Shown: piece after piece, positions 1 to 12,547 of the stretch
How the letters are laid out: each line of letters opens with the position of its first letter
Position numbering within the stretch: position 1 is the first letter of the stretch
Origin: Aselliscus stoliczkanus
Taxonomy: Eukaryota; Chordata; Mammalia; Chiroptera; Hipposideridae
Reading direction: 5' to 3'
Length of the DNA stretch: 64,000 nt
Assembly: GCA_033961575.1 (NCBI GenBank)
Contig: CM066727.1
Span: forward strand, 1,636,001 to 1,700,000
Notes under the pieces: model-generated
Told to the model about the DNA's origin: nothing
The model's input: only the letters and a program-made list of their open reading frames with translations
Databases searched by the model: none
Translations under genes and position numbers: made by a program

Positions 1-111
1 GAGCCCTCATGCTGTGAAAGAGCGGCTGCGCGCTGTGGAATCCAGAGTTCTCACAGCGAGTCCAGTCCCTAATTAAGTCTGTGAAGAAGGGCGGACACAT
101 GGTACACTTAC

Positions 112-297
112 GTTTACAGGTAGGAGGCTTGCCTCTGTTGCTCCAAGATCCATCTTCCTGACACACTGCTGTGGCTTGTTGACTAGCTTCAAGCTTAAAG
201 CCCTCATTACATTCATATATCACTTTGCTATCCAAAGTGAACTCATTACCCATAAATGAACCATTTCCTGGGGACTCTGGAACGCCACAGGACACAG
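112..297 (-). CDS. CSMD1: CSMD1 exon j: complete Sushi domain
   Basis: 186 bp, phase 1 to 1; it is the last coding exon in the window. The acceptor follows an almost pure polypyrimidine tract (poly-T on the coding strand, 298-323), and the donor reads gtaagt. It encodes AVSCGVPESPGNGSFMGNEF, then TLDSKVIYECNEGFKLEASQ and QATAVCQEDGSWSNRGKPPTCK. Sushi cysteines SCGV, YECNE, AVCQE and PTCK plus the GSWSN tryptophan are intact. One sequon (NGS). Remembered human CSMD1 is nearly identical here, which supports the paralogue call. The next exon is beyond the left edge. Confidence 0.94.
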
Positions 298-1707
298 CTG
301 AAAAAAAAAAAAAAGAAAGAAACAAACGCAGGGTTATTCTTCTGTGATTTTATGAAATATTCCTTTTTTTCAACTTTTTATTTCAAATACACATACAAAC
401 TGGTCGATACTTAAATGTCTAATATGTTGCATAGGTATACATGTTTTCAAAGTTTTAAAGCTCTCTGGAGTTAATGAGAAATGATGGAAAACGGGTCAGC
501 ATATAATATCTTCATGATTATTATTCCAGAAGGTAAGTCTGACAGCCGTCACAAGGCTTATCACACTGACATGTCTTATCGGACGGCCCTGGGCAAGAGA
601 ACACAGCAGAGTGCACTCCGCTTCATTTAATATTGGAAAGGAAGGAGAAAATAATATCTACACCATCACCAAAGTCATCACAGTGTTGACTCCTTGGATT
701 AAACAGTTGCCCACCTTGGGTCTCAGATATCGCCCCTCTTACTCACTGCACCCCCCCACCCCCCGCCAGTAACTTATTTTCCTTAAAGCACCAGCAAGCT
801 CTGTTAAAACGCAAATGGCTAAGGTCATCCATGCATCAATGATCAGAACATCTATTATTTATCAATTATCTGTCAGAGAGCAGGACTTAGGGACCAAGAC
901 ACAGGAGGAATTTCCAGAACCACCGAGACGGGAAGGCTGGGTCCCAGCGGGCGAGGCATGCCGGCTTTTTGTGAAAGGTCACGCAAGAACATGCTATGAA
1001 TGAAGAAGGGAACTCTTAAAACATGAAAATGGGGGCAGAATTCAATATAAACGTATCCTTCTTAAATCTACTAGCTCTGATCCAGACTCATCTATGATGA
1101 GGTGAAATTTTCAAGTTACATGACTCCAAGTTACAATAAGGCACAAAGAAAAGGCATGGAGGGTTCCATCCCCAGCAGTGCACTCCCAGGGCCAAGGCAT
1201 CTGTCACAAACATTTGCAATAAGTAACTAAGGGCCTTCTGTTAATCAATGTTTAAGGTATCGTTCACATTGTGCACTTCTTATTTAGAGCATTTAAGAAT
1301 TTTCCCACACTGATTCCCATGGGAGCAAGCATGTCACGGCAGAGCTGGCAAGACTGGATGGCCGGCTTTCTATAACCATAGACTTCTACAGGTCAGGGCA
1401 GTGGAGGCTCAGGAAGATCACATGACCCGCCTCGGGCCCTGTGGCGACTTTGTGCAGACCGAGCCCACCTGTGACGTTGCCCTGAGGCCACCTCCTCCTG
1501 CTCTACAAGACCCTGGCCACTCTGTAGTTTAGTTTGTGTTGGAATGTGTTTTGTTCTTTTTTCTTGATCAAAATCTTTAATAAGTGCAATGAGAAATTGT
1601 CAGAGGATTAAAAGAAAATGTAGTGCTGATAAAAATCAAACCCTTGGAAAAATCCAAGCTCTAAAATTTGCCTTGTGCTTAATTTATGATGGGCTATTTC
1701 ACCCATC

Positions 1708-1712
<5 letters not shown>

Positions 1713-1767
<55 letters not shown>

Positions 1768-1790
1768 GTCTCTATATCTATATCTATATT
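1713..1790. repeat. (TA)n microsatellite grading into TATATC repeats
   Basis: An almost pure TA run to about 1765, followed by TATATC-type units. Simple sequence; the short ORF across it (Ile-Tyr repeats) is an artefact. Confidence 0.97.
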
Positions 1791-1795
1791 TGATA

Positions 1796-1914
1796 TAAAA
1801 CAGAAGTGGTCAATGTGTCAGAATTGGAATTCTAACACTTCTGATCCAATGAAGAAGAGATGGAATAATTCACTGACATGTAAATTTAGGCTTACAGGAT
1901 GAAGGCTATTTCCT
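1796..1914 (+). repeat. Local direct duplication, copy 1
   Basis: About 118 bp that aligns almost colinearly with 2563-2680. The shared core is ggaattctaacacttctgat, followed by ATGAAGA, AAATTTAG and TTTCCT blocks. Roughly three quarters of positions agree by eye. It is not a repeat family I recognise. Confidence 0.75.
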
Positions 1915-2562
1915 TCCAAAGTCTGATATTTGTTTCTCTAGTCATATATACATTTGAAGCATACCACAATACAAATTTGCAGTAGTTTTAGACTAAAAAC
2001 ATAGGCATAAATACATGATTTTGGACAGAGTACTTACAGTAATAAGCTTTGGATGTGCAAAGTCATTGTTTGTGGAGGCAATAGATGGAGGAGGAGACTG
2101 CTAAGCATCTGTAAAACCTTCCCCTGAATTTACTGAAGGCAGTGGGTGTCCTTTACGACTGTAATCTCACAGGATCACTGGTATCTTATTTCCTCACCAT
2201 TTTCTCAGAGATTTCGCTCAAATAACCATTTGCTCACACTCACACACCTCAATTTCTGTCTCACTCACTGAAGCGCACCCAGTGTCCAGCGCCCCTGTAA
2301 CTCTCGTTTGGGGTGAGCAATGAATGAAACGACATTTCTCCGGCAGGTTAAGTGGGAAAGATGACGTTCTATACGCACATAAGAAACCCACCTTAAAAGG
2401 ATTCATACCCAGGAGGTTGCCACAGAAAAGCTTTGTGACTATTTCTGTGAGACCTGGGCCTCACTTTCTGTCATCTGATCAACGACTAGAAACCTTTTTC
2501 TGGCCTCGAGCTGCAGGTTTCGGCCCCGTGAGTGTCTTAACAATAGGTTATTTGGAAGAGCT

Positions 2563-2680
2563 TAAAATGGAAACTGTCCATCTATCAAAAATGGAATTCT
2601 AACACTTCTGATTCGATGAAGATGGACGGCATAATTCTTACAGATTATAAATTTAGTCTCAGGGATAAAGGCAGTTTCCT
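2563..2680 (+). repeat. Local direct duplication, copy 2
   Basis: Partner of the copy at 1796-1914, same orientation, about 767 bp away. Similarity fades on both sides, so this is a short segment duplication or two copies of an unrecognised element. Confidence 0.75.
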
Positions 2681-2954
2681 GTTCATGTGTATGCTCTGTT
2701 CACATATTCATTCATTCTAAATAATGTTTATGATCACTGTGTGACAGACATGCAATAGATCACTTTTTAAAAAATGTCAATTAGCTATATATATGCAACT
2801 TAAAATCTGCAGAATTTCCTTAGTTTGGGTGTACCTAAAGGGAATACAATTTCTTGGTTTTAGTTTTGTTTTTGAACATTGTACTAATACAGCATTATAT
2901 TTCCCAGCAGCCTAGGTTAAAGACCACATACTTAACTCTATAAATTTCTCTTCC

Positions 2955-3165
2955 ATTCCAGAGCACAGACTTTAAAATCAGGCTTCTGAATTAGTTCTTG
3001 TCTCTGACATTTGCCAGCTGTGTGACTTAAGTTAATTAATGAATGTTGTCTCATTTCTCTCAGGTTAACTAGACCCATCTCAAAGGTAATTGTGAGGAGT
3101 AAATGAAATGATGTGTACGAATCAGCTCTATGCTGATACCATGTAGGCATGCAATAAGTGAAAAA
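2955..3165 (+). repeat. MIR SINE (ancient)
   Basis: Contains the MIR core TTTGCCAGCTGTGTGACTTA and the later tgaggagtaaatgaaatgat segment, in consensus order, with many substitutions. Confidence 0.8.
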
Positions 3166-3539
3166 AATGTTACATCATTTATACACACACTCATAATGTA
3201 TATGTTTTTGGAAATAAAGATGTGAGTTGCATGGATCAATTCCTTGTCATGTATTTATTAAAGAGTGCAAAACTTAAATCTGTGGTAAACCAGATTATTT
3301 ATATTATATATCTTATGAGAGATTTAATGTTTTGGTTTAAAAAAAATCAGTGGAGGAGACACTCCGATGCTCAGAATTGTATGCTCCTTAATTCTGCAAT
3401 CCCCTGTGCATATATTTAAGGCCACACAAACAGCAGTCACTCTTGTCTCTGCAGGTTTAAAAACACTTCTGTTTCATATTACTGATGTATACAAACGCAG
3501 CTGATTCCTGAATATTAACTTTGCATTCTGTCACTTTCC

Positions 3540-3795
3540 TAAATTTGTTTATCAGCTCTAATAGTTTTTGGCGGAGTCTTTGAGGTCCCCTCTATACAGC
3601 GTCATCTCATCTGCAAATAATGACAGCTTTACTTCCCCTTTTCCAGTTTGAATCCCTTTCCTTTTTCTTGTCTGATTGCTGTGGCTAGAACTTCCAGTAC
3701 TACATTGAATAAAAGTGGTGAAAGTGGGAAGGCTTGTCTTGTTCCTGATCTTAAGGGGAAAGGTTTTAGCTTTTCCCCATTGAGTATGACGGCAT
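3540..3795 (-). repeat. L1 ORF2 fragment (reverse transcriptase region)
   Basis: On the minus strand it encodes [35 protein letters not shown], then, after a frameshift, [10 protein letters not shown]. This is the LINE-1 reverse transcriptase region around the FADD catalytic motif, here read as FADE, with a broken frame. A dead 5'- and 3'-truncated fragment. Its upstream end abuts the mariner-type element beginning near 3803. Confidence 0.85.
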
Positions 3796-3802
3796 ACATA
3801 TA

Positions 3803-4017
3803 TGAGGTGTCAAAAAACTTGATACAAGTGGGCACTTTGATCAGCCTTGCTCAGGCAGTAGTTCGCTGTCATCAGAAGTGTCTGGATGCTGATGGGAACC
3901 CCTTTGAGCACCCTTGTAATTGCTGAAGTCAAATGGGACTTGTATTCATGTTTTGTTATTGGTGTATATTGAGTATTACAATGCTAATAGTTTTTTTCTT
4001 TCTTAAAATGTGTGTAG
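3803..4017 (+). mobile_element. Mariner-type element, copy A, decayed
   Basis: Its middle matches the reverse complement of 5440-5600 (CCCACTTG, GTTCGCTGTCATCAGAAGTG, GATGGGAACC, TGGTGTATATTGAGTATTA). Ends are related to the AGGTGTC/GGGTGCC terminal repeat of copy B. The plus strand reads VVRCHQKCLDADGNPFEH then stop, which I take as a remnant of a transposase C-terminus (inference). Confidence 0.7.
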
Positions 4018-4065
4018 ACTTTTTGAGCTTTCTCTGTCCCTTTGTCTCTCCATATATATGTATAT

Positions 4066-4206
4066 ATACCTTGGACTGCGAGCAACTTGGTTTGTGAGTG
4101 TTCTGCAAGACGAGCAACATTTCTAATGCATTTTAACATGGTAAACGAACGACGTGTTGCAATACGAGTAGTTTGTTTCCGGAACGAATTAGGCTCACAA
4201 ACCAAG
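4066..4206. repeat. Possible DNA-transposon remnant with inverted ends
   Basis: An AACTTGGTTTGTGAG segment near 4085 is mirrored by CTCACAAACCAAGATG near 4192. The arms are imperfect. The family could not be named; it is bordered on the right by a (GT)n run. Confidence 0.4.
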
Positions 4207-4213
4207 ATGTTAC

Positions 4214-4278
4214 TGTGTGTGTGCGTGTGTGTGTGTGTGTGTGTGTGAGTGAGTGTGTGTGTGTGTGTGTGTGTGTGT
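4214..4278. repeat. (GT)n microsatellite
   Basis: About 65 bp of GT with a few interruptions (GC, GAGT). Confidence 0.97.
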
Positions 4279-4284
4279 AAAGTA

Positions 4285-4455
4285 CAGCAGAGAGAATATA
4301 GCCAATGGTATTGTAACAGCTTTAGATGATGTCAGAGGGTAGTAGACTTGGGGGGTTATCACTTGATGAAGGGTGTCAATGTCTAATCATTATGTTCTTT
4401 TGGAAACCTGAAACTAATACAAAAAGTAAATAAATAAAAATTAAAAAAACAAAAC
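4285..4455 (+). repeat. L1 3' end
   Basis: Carries the AATGTCTAATCATTATGTTC ... CCTGAAACTAATA sequence typical of the 3' UTR of laurasiatherian L1s, then an A-rich tail. Confidence 0.65.
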
Positions 4456-5389
4456 AAAACACTTCTGCTTCCTACTTCTTTCAAATGACTGTTCTCTGTA
4501 ATTTACAATGGTCCCTTTTCTTTCTGGTACGTCTTAAGTTATTAGACCTCACCAAACTCACATTTTACTTTTTTCCCTTCAAAAAGCTCAGTGATTCTTG
4601 GGGCTTTGACCATTACCTTGGGCTGGTGATTTTCACATCTGGATATCCACTCAACCTGCTTCCTGTTATCACTGGTTGCCACTGAATTTCCAGCTGAGCA
4701 CTGGCCACATCTCAACCCACACGTATGTGCGTCCTGGGCCGTTACCCGGGCCTTATCCCAGTCATCCTGACGCGCGTTCTCCCGGTAAGAACAGTTAGGT
4801 TCTTTGGTTCTCTTCTCTGTCTGATGTGGTTGACTTAGCCTGCCATCTGCTAATGGGAAAATTTGCCTCGTACTATGTCTCCTTCTCATTCCCTACTATC
4901 AATACCTTATTTATTATGTCCCCATGATCTCAAAGTGGAATGTCTATCTTCATTCTCTGCACCCTGCTCATAAGGCTAACACAAACCTACCGGAGCCCCC
5001 CAGGTCCGCAGCACAGGGCACAGCCTGTCCCACAGTAGCTTCCTACAGCCTGGAGAGCTAGGCACGGTTAGACCGTACGGTCTGAGACAGGCCAGCCAGG
5101 AGGCAGTCTAAGAGGCACGAAGTTCACAAAGACCAAGGTGAACATCAAACATGTGGGAGCACGGATCAGATCAGGAGCCACGACAGGGAGGCACTGTGGA
5201 GGGGCAGGTGGGGAGCCGTGTGCAGCAGGATAGGACCGCGGGAGACGTTTTGCCTGAGGCGCGATGAAAAAACAGGGACACCGCCGGCGTCTCCAACCGG
5301 GGACTGGGGTTCTCAGGGGTTTTGCATATGGGGTAAGCATATAAGAATTTCTGATTATATATGTGAATATGTGTAACTTTATGTATACA

Positions 5390-5626
5390 GAGGGTGCCAA
5401 AAATGTATACACATTTCAAGAAAGGAAAAAACTATTACAATTGTAATTAATACTCAATATACACCAATAACAAAAGATAAATACAAGTCACATTTGACTT
5501 CTGCAATGACAAGAGGTGCTCAGCGTGGTTCCCATCAGCGTCCAGACACTTCTGATGACAGCGAACTACTGCTTGGGCAACGTTGACCAAAGTGCCCACT
5601 TGTATACATTTTTTAGGCACCCCCAG
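5390..5626 (-). mobile_element. Mariner-type miniature element, copy B
   Basis: Left end GGGTGCCAAAAATGTATACA and right end TGTATACATTTTTTAGGCAC form inverted repeats. Flanks are TATA-rich, fitting TA target choice. The interior matches copy A (3803-4017) in the opposite orientation. Confidence 0.75.
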
Positions 5627-7394
5627 TATATGTGTGTGCTCATATAAATAGAAACCAAAAATTACAATGTGAGAACATTCTAGATTGTGTAGACTACTGT
5701 CTATAATTGGGTTTTACTATATAAAACCAGTGCCTGCATTTGCTTTTGTATTTATAATCAGGTTAGGTCAAGTAATTAAATAAGAGTCAATTTGTTACAG
5801 TTATTAAGGAAAGTGTCAGAGGCAGATAATGCAATACAGAAGTCACAGGCTTTGTTCAAGGGAAAACCAAGTGATTTTACAGGAAGTACTAAAAATATAA
5901 GCTACATAGTTGCTTATATGGAGAAAACGATCAAAGGAGTGATTATACATATATACACATGCATGTATGTATGCATATATCCACACACGTGTGCGCACGC
6001 ACCAGTAACTCTGAGAAACATATCACTTTGCAAGCGATCGCTGAGTCTTTCTGGAGAGCCCTGAAAGCCCTTAGTAGCTACTAAGGAAAGTGAGGATTGG
6101 AAACTGCCCAGATTCCTCTCAGTCCTCAGCCTGTGTCGGGACTGAGATTGCAGAGGAGCCCACGTCGGCCTCTAACTTATTCCCCGTATTGTCTCAGTGA
6201 CGCACCTGCTATATTTCACCACATTCCTAGTTTTTAATTTCCGATATCCAATCACCAGCAGTGAACAAGTAGATGTATAAATAAGTAGGTTAGAAATAGA
6301 TTTCCAGATTATAATTCTGAAAATATAAAGGCCACGTTGAATGTGAGCATTCACGGTAATATGTCTGGACCTTTTTCTTCTCTTTAGTTTTATTTATTCC
6401 CCCATCTTCTCCGATTTCCCAAGTACTCTCTTAGCATAACTGGATTCTAAGCCACGTGCCCCCCATGCGTAGCCAGCACCGGATGCCCGATGCCGTTTAT
6501 GCCGGGCTGGGGCTGAGCCGGAGAACAGCTGGGACAGGGGAGGGGCGTGTGGGCCTGAGGGACCTGACGGGTCACACTGCCTTTGCCCCTTTTGTGACCT
6601 CAGGTGCTTAACAGGAGTGCACACGAACATCAGAAACCCTTCCATTTGTTTGGAGGGATGGAGGGGGGTGCTTCTGAAAATGAGGGAGACGGACGGGGGC
6701 AATGGCTTCCTTTGCAGGCAGGAAAGCGAACGATTGACAGCCAAGGACGCAGGCAGCTCGGAAATGGAGAGTGCAGGGTCGCAGGGTCCAGCCAGGGGCT
6801 TCTTCAGCTCCTTAAAAGCCCGAGGAGAAGCCACACGAGGCACTTATTCATCTGAAACAGCCCCGAAAGCCATGGAGAGGGAGGTGAGCCAGTCGGCGGG
6901 CACACGTGGCTAATCACAGCCATAGGCTGACATGCAGGAGGCCTCCTGAGCGCTTCCTGACGGGACCCCACGGCCACGGCGGCGCTGTGACAAGTGAATG
7001 ACTCTCGCATCCGCCTTCACAGGCCCAGGAAGGCACAGTTAGAATAAAAGGAATGTTAGAATAAAAGAGCCATTTCTTAGGAACAGAAGACAGTTTCACT
7101 CAATAAAGAGCAAGTGCCCTGAGACAGAAAGCTGGAGGAAAATGCAGTGGCATGCGGGGTGCTACACACCAACCCTGACCCAGTCACCCCACTGCCCCCC
7201 ATGGCCCTCGGTCGCTCAGGTGTGGAAGTGGCCTCAGAGCCCGTTCCGTCCGGCACCATAAGAAGCACAGGAGGACCGCCACTTGGCCTGCAGCCGGTGC
7301 TCACGTGACCTGTCCTTTGGGGCAGGTTTATCTAACATGGTGAGTGGCAGCAGAGGATGGCACGCTCATATCTGCACAGCTAATCACAGAGGGC

Positions 7395-7475
7395 GGTTCA
7401 CTCACCCTCTTTCAGCCTCGGTTTGGCCACCTGCAAACTAGGGATAATCACATCGATTGCACAGCATCACTGGCC
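7395..7475 (+). repeat. MIR fragment
   Basis: The order CTCACC..TTTCAGCCTCGGTTT..CACCTGCAAACTAGGGATAAT follows the MIR core, short and diverged. Confidence 0.55.
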
Positions 7476-9544
7476 ACCAGGGAATGCGGTGTTTAGCACC
7501 GTGGTCAGTCAACACACTGATTTTCCTTTGTTTTGGAGGTGAACAAACAAAACAGCCGGGAGCAACTTGCCTAGTGAGCAACAGAAACCAGGAAACAGGT
7601 CCTAACAAAACGAACTTTGTGGTTCTCAGAAATTCTCATAACTACTGTTGGCTACATTTCACCAAAAAAAAAAATCATAAACAGAAAATAAAGAAGAAAT
7701 AAGCAGTGATCTAAATACAGAAGATGAAGAACGGTGACAGAACTAAGAAAACCAGAGACTCAGAATGAAAATGTGACCCTTATTTTCTCACAGTTGGCAA
7801 TTAAAAACTGTCTTAAGTTTTTTCAAAAAAAAAAAAGATTTAGTAGTTCTTCCAGAAAACATAATTATGATTCTTTAGAAACAATCTACATGAATTTAAG
7901 CAACTGCCAACTTAAAATCTCAATAAAGTGGCACTGAAGACAAATTAGGGTCTCAGTTTCAGAATCAAGGGCCAGAAACTTGCTTTTCCCTTTTCCTTTT
8001 ATCCGCTGGGTATAAGCATGCAAAAAAGGTACAAAAATGAAAGAGGAAAAACCTCAAAACCCAAATCGATGGTGCCTATACTAGAAAACATTACTGTAGG
8101 AATCTGCTATGCTGTCTTCTCCAATGAGTCACATAACCATTTAGTTAATGGGTAAACTACATAAATAAGTGTGAGTGGGACTAGAAATATGTTCCCCGGC
8201 ACATCCAAAGAAGCAACAGATTTGGAATTTCTCAGTTCATAAACCAAAAAAATAATGTGTCTATTATTAAATAGAAAAAAAGAAAAATATAAATATACAC
8301 GTAGCTATAGATGCAGACACAGAGCTTGAGACTGAAATAGACAGAGAGACAGACAGAGACAAAGAGAGAGGGCACGCCCACAAAATGTCCCACAAGAGTT
8401 TTCTTAAAAAATGAAAGAAAAACACAGTGATAACTCGGAAGTATTAACACAGTCCAGAGACTAGTTTCCTCAGTGATATAGTAGGAAACTAGTAAAAACC
8501 ATCGGGATGGAGTCTGAGTGCTCATCCTAGGAGAACGTGAGTGAGGTGACAGCTGCTACAATTCCAGAGGCCATCACCCACTAGGGGAACAATTGTTTCT
8601 CAGAACATGAAATGAACTGCGTGAACATGGGCAAGTGGATCTTCGGATATTGAAATGGTAAGTTGATAATAGCATGCAGACTTTCCCACCACATCCCTGA
8701 TGGCTGATGACAGGCAATGCCAGGCTGCCCCGGTGGGAGAAGTCGGCCCTTTTTGCCCAGGGCCTCTGTTCCGGATCTCCACACAGTGATGCTGGTGCTT
8801 ACACTTCATTTTCATTAGCGAGTTCAATTTTCAACACCTAGCAATAATTGCAAATTAAATTTGAATATATTCAAATGAACGACTCCATGAGAATCCCAGA
8901 TTTGGTCAGAGGAAGTGCGAGGACACAGACAAGAGATAATGAGTCAGCGACAAAAACTAAAATTAGAGTTCAGTCTTTGCCAACTTTTCCATTCGGCATT
9001 TAAACAAACTACGCAGCTGGTGCAAATTCTTTCTGAAAGCAGGTGGTAAAAACCAATCAACTATGTTTATTACAAAGTGACCTCTAGGGGCGTGCTGACC
9101 CTTGACCCGTCATGGCTCCCTCACGTTCTTTCGTCCTTGTGTTTGGAGAAGTTCAAATAAAAATATCTGGGACAGTAAAAGCGTTCGTCAAATAGTCACC
9201 AGTTTTCAAAAACAGGGCACAGGGATAGCTGTAGACTGCCTGTGGAGGGAAATCCGATGGAAATTCCAGCAAAGTCCTCTGACATCCGTGTAAAGGATAA
9301 CGGTGGGTGTTAGCCACTCTCACCATCACACGGGAGTGGGAAACCCAGCGGTGCCCTCTGGCCTCACAGACGCGGGTGAGTCAGTGAGAGTTAAGGTGAA
9401 TTAGTGGCTTTGAGTTTCTGTGGTCAGCCTCAGGAGGAGACAGGTCAGGCTGAGGGCGTGATGAAGTTATTACAAAGGGGCACAGACCAAGGACAGGCCC
9501 CCAGGTTCCCACAGGTGGCTGACTTGTCTCCTCCAAGCCCATCT

Positions 9545-9870
9545 GTCTGTCCCGCCGGGTGCAGAGCAGACTCGGGGCTGGACGGGCCCTGTCCTTCTCC
9601 CCCTGTGCGGGTCTCACTCGTCAGGGGGCAGTGAACAAGGCGGAAGGCAGCACTGCTTCTCTCTCGCACACGCGCGTACAAGGACGGAGACACCGCAGCC
9701 GTCTTTCCGCTGTCTCCGAGCTTCCAAGTCACTGCGGGTGCCCTGGGCCCCTCTGCCCCTCGGTGTCCACCTCCCGCGCGCGGTCCCCGAGCGGCCAGCG
9801 GTGCTCCCTCCTGGGCTCACGGGCCCTTGCAGGTGGAGACCACGCAGGCCAGTGAGGCGGCTCGTTGTGC
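9545..9870. other. CpG-dense block inside the i-j intron
   Basis: I count about 29 CpG dinucleotides in some 325 bp, including CCCGCGCGCGG near 9773 and CACACGCGCG near 9668, while surrounding introns are CpG-poor. No splice-flanked exon or known repeat is evident. It could be an intragenic CpG island or a fragment of a GC-rich repeat. Confidence 0.6.
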
Positions 9871-10829
9871 AAGGCAAGAATCGAGGCCAAGGGGTGATGA
9901 ATGACTTTTTCCCTGATTCACACAAATATTCAACAGCAACGTGAGGATCAGAATTTAAATCTCAAAACACCTAATCTAAAATTGGTCCAGCCATCCTTCT
10001 CACTATAGTAATATGAATATAATAACGTTAAGTAACAGTCTGCATATTGTATCATGATATATTAACATTACATGAGTTCAATAAACATATTACATGAACA
10101 CACCATACTAAGCATGTTACTCTGATAATTCTATTTGTACATTAAATATTAACCTATAATAGTATAACTATTCACAGATGCATCCTTTGTCTATGCACTC
10201 TAACACACACTGTCCCACCTCATCCTAATAAATTGAGTCGGTGTCATCATCTTCATTCTGAGTGCTGATTCCAGGAATATGAAACGATTTACCCAAAAGT
10301 CAGGAAAGGGTCCAGCTAGCCTAGCTCTGAAGCTCACACTTCCTCCCCCGCATCACAATGACTCTGCACTGTAATAAGTACCATAACGTATTTTGCAATT
10401 TCCCTTTTCTCCTATGTTTCTACCCAGAAAGTCAATCTCACTACCTTGTGCCACTAATGTCTCCAGCTCTTCATGATGTGCAAAATTACTTGCACCAAGA
10501 TTCAAACACTCTTACAAGTGAGGTACCCCATTTTTGTCCTGCTGTGCCCCTCTTCCTGCCCATTCTCAAAATGGGAAAGTCTTCTGAGCTGATTTGTGTT
10601 TTCTTTTCTATGTTTTTGATTCCATGGGTTTCAGAAATCCCTCACTTTGCTACCTAACATAACGCTTGCTTTTTATAGAAAACTCGAGGGCCCTTATAGA
10701 CCTGTCACGACTTCCAGGACTCAGCACAGGCATTCCCACTGTTGATATCATTCCCACTCTAGTTGAAGGTAGAGAGCAGCCTGTCACATTGAGAGACCCA
10801 CTGATGACATAAAGCATTGGTTCATAAAG

Positions 10830-10857
10830 GGGTGTGTGTGTGTGTGTGTGTGTGTGT
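10830..10857. repeat. (GT)n microsatellite
   Basis: Pure GT run of about 14 units. Confidence 0.95.
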
Positions 10858-12547
10858 ATGATAACTGTTTAAAAGGTCATTGAAATATATTTCTGACATA
10901 AATTTCTGAAAAATAAAAGCTCAGACCATATGTACAACAGTAATCTTCAACCTGAAATTGTATGATATCTCAATAATTCATATCAAGAAAAATTTATAAA
11001 CCAATTCAGTGACCACCGCCTATCTAAATAGCTGCATCTCCCTGGACAATGAGCCCACACTTGCTGCCATCTGTCAGCGGCGTGGCAAGCACATAGGCAG
11101 GTGACATCAGAAGAGCCTCCATGTAGACAGTCTGTTCCAACTCTACTACATGGAGTGTGCTGCAAGAATGTTACTTCATAGAGCTGGAATTTGGTCACCA
11201 AGGTGCTGACTGTGGAGTGAGCCTCTAACTCAAAACGGCGTGCACGTGCCCAGATCGGCGCTTCCTGTCGCCCGTGCAGGTGGACCCCACTGCTTCCGCC
11301 GTGTGACATCTGGGAGGAGCTAAGCACAGATGGGCAGCCCTCAGATGTCCAGAGGCACAGCAGAGGGCTCTCAGCACGGTGCTATCTCGACCCTATGTTC
11401 TTATACATGACTTTTACAGAAAATAACACAGAGGCACCTTGCGGGGGCTTCAGGGATGAGGTGAACTGCGCAGTCAGAGCCCCACTGTTTCCCGAGTCTG
11501 CGTCTGTGCCAATGCAGGCTAGTTAGGGGAGAAAGGGTCTGCTTCTAAGCTTTCCTATGGGGGGGTCCAGTTTAATGATGTTCTCTATTAATTTGACCAA
11601 AGTAGGAATATGCAACCAAGGGATACATCAAACGAACCCACAATGCAAACACCCAGCGGGGAGAGCAACAGCAGAGATGTGAAAGTTAATTGTAAGTGTC
11701 TGAAAAGCAGAGCTAAGAGCTTCCCACTCAAAACCAGCCGCAGGGTACACGGCTAGGCCTGCGTGTGTGGTTTTAAGCAAAAAGCACATCAGAGCGACCA
11801 GGAAACGGTCATCAAACTTCCTTTGTCCGGGTCGAAATTTTCACCCGTCAAGAGCATGGTTCTCGGGGAGCATCTGTGCCCCGGACTTTCCAGCCCAATG
11901 GAAAACCTATTGGAACAACTTCTGATTTTCACTCTGGGCCTCATTTTATAATAACAGCAGCCTGACGTGACTGTGGTCAGAAAGGCCGATGTGGCCCACA
12001 GATGCGTCAGATGCGAACATCAACTTCACCTGTGCCGGGCGGGGCTGAAGGCAGAGGCGCTTCAGTTTCAGCCCCAGGAGTGCACTGGTCAGCGAGCTTG
12101 CTGACCAGTCATGTCTCCCTGTCCTCTGCTTTCTATTTGTTATATTACAAAAAAGTTGTCCGACAGTGACATCCCCAAGATGGCGACATAGCTCATGTCT
12201 GACCTCACTCCCCCTCAATAGGGAAACAGTGGGTGACTCTTCATGGAAAGATGCCCCGGGACGGAGCCCAGACAAAGGGGTGAGGGTGAGCTCGGTCCCA
12301 GGGCCAATGTCGCGGAATGAGCTGCTCCCTGTGCACGTGCACGGCCTGCGGGGTGCCAAGGCTGGGAGAACTGAAGCACGGCAGCTCTGGGGTACTCCCG
12401 GGTCTCAGCTCGGGCCAGGCAGCGAGGGGACGGGGCCCGAGGGGCAGGACTGACAGGGCTGGTTACTGGGGACACCTGGGGATTTGGAGGGGCTGAGGTG
12501 GAGAGCAGAGGGCGGAGCTATGTTACCAGCAGGATGGCCATGCGCTT

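Noticed and set aside
3629..3835. A protein-coding exon with reverse-transcriptase similarity
   Set aside because: It is a frameshifted L1 ORF2 piece with the catalytic motif altered to FADE, interrupted by a mariner element.
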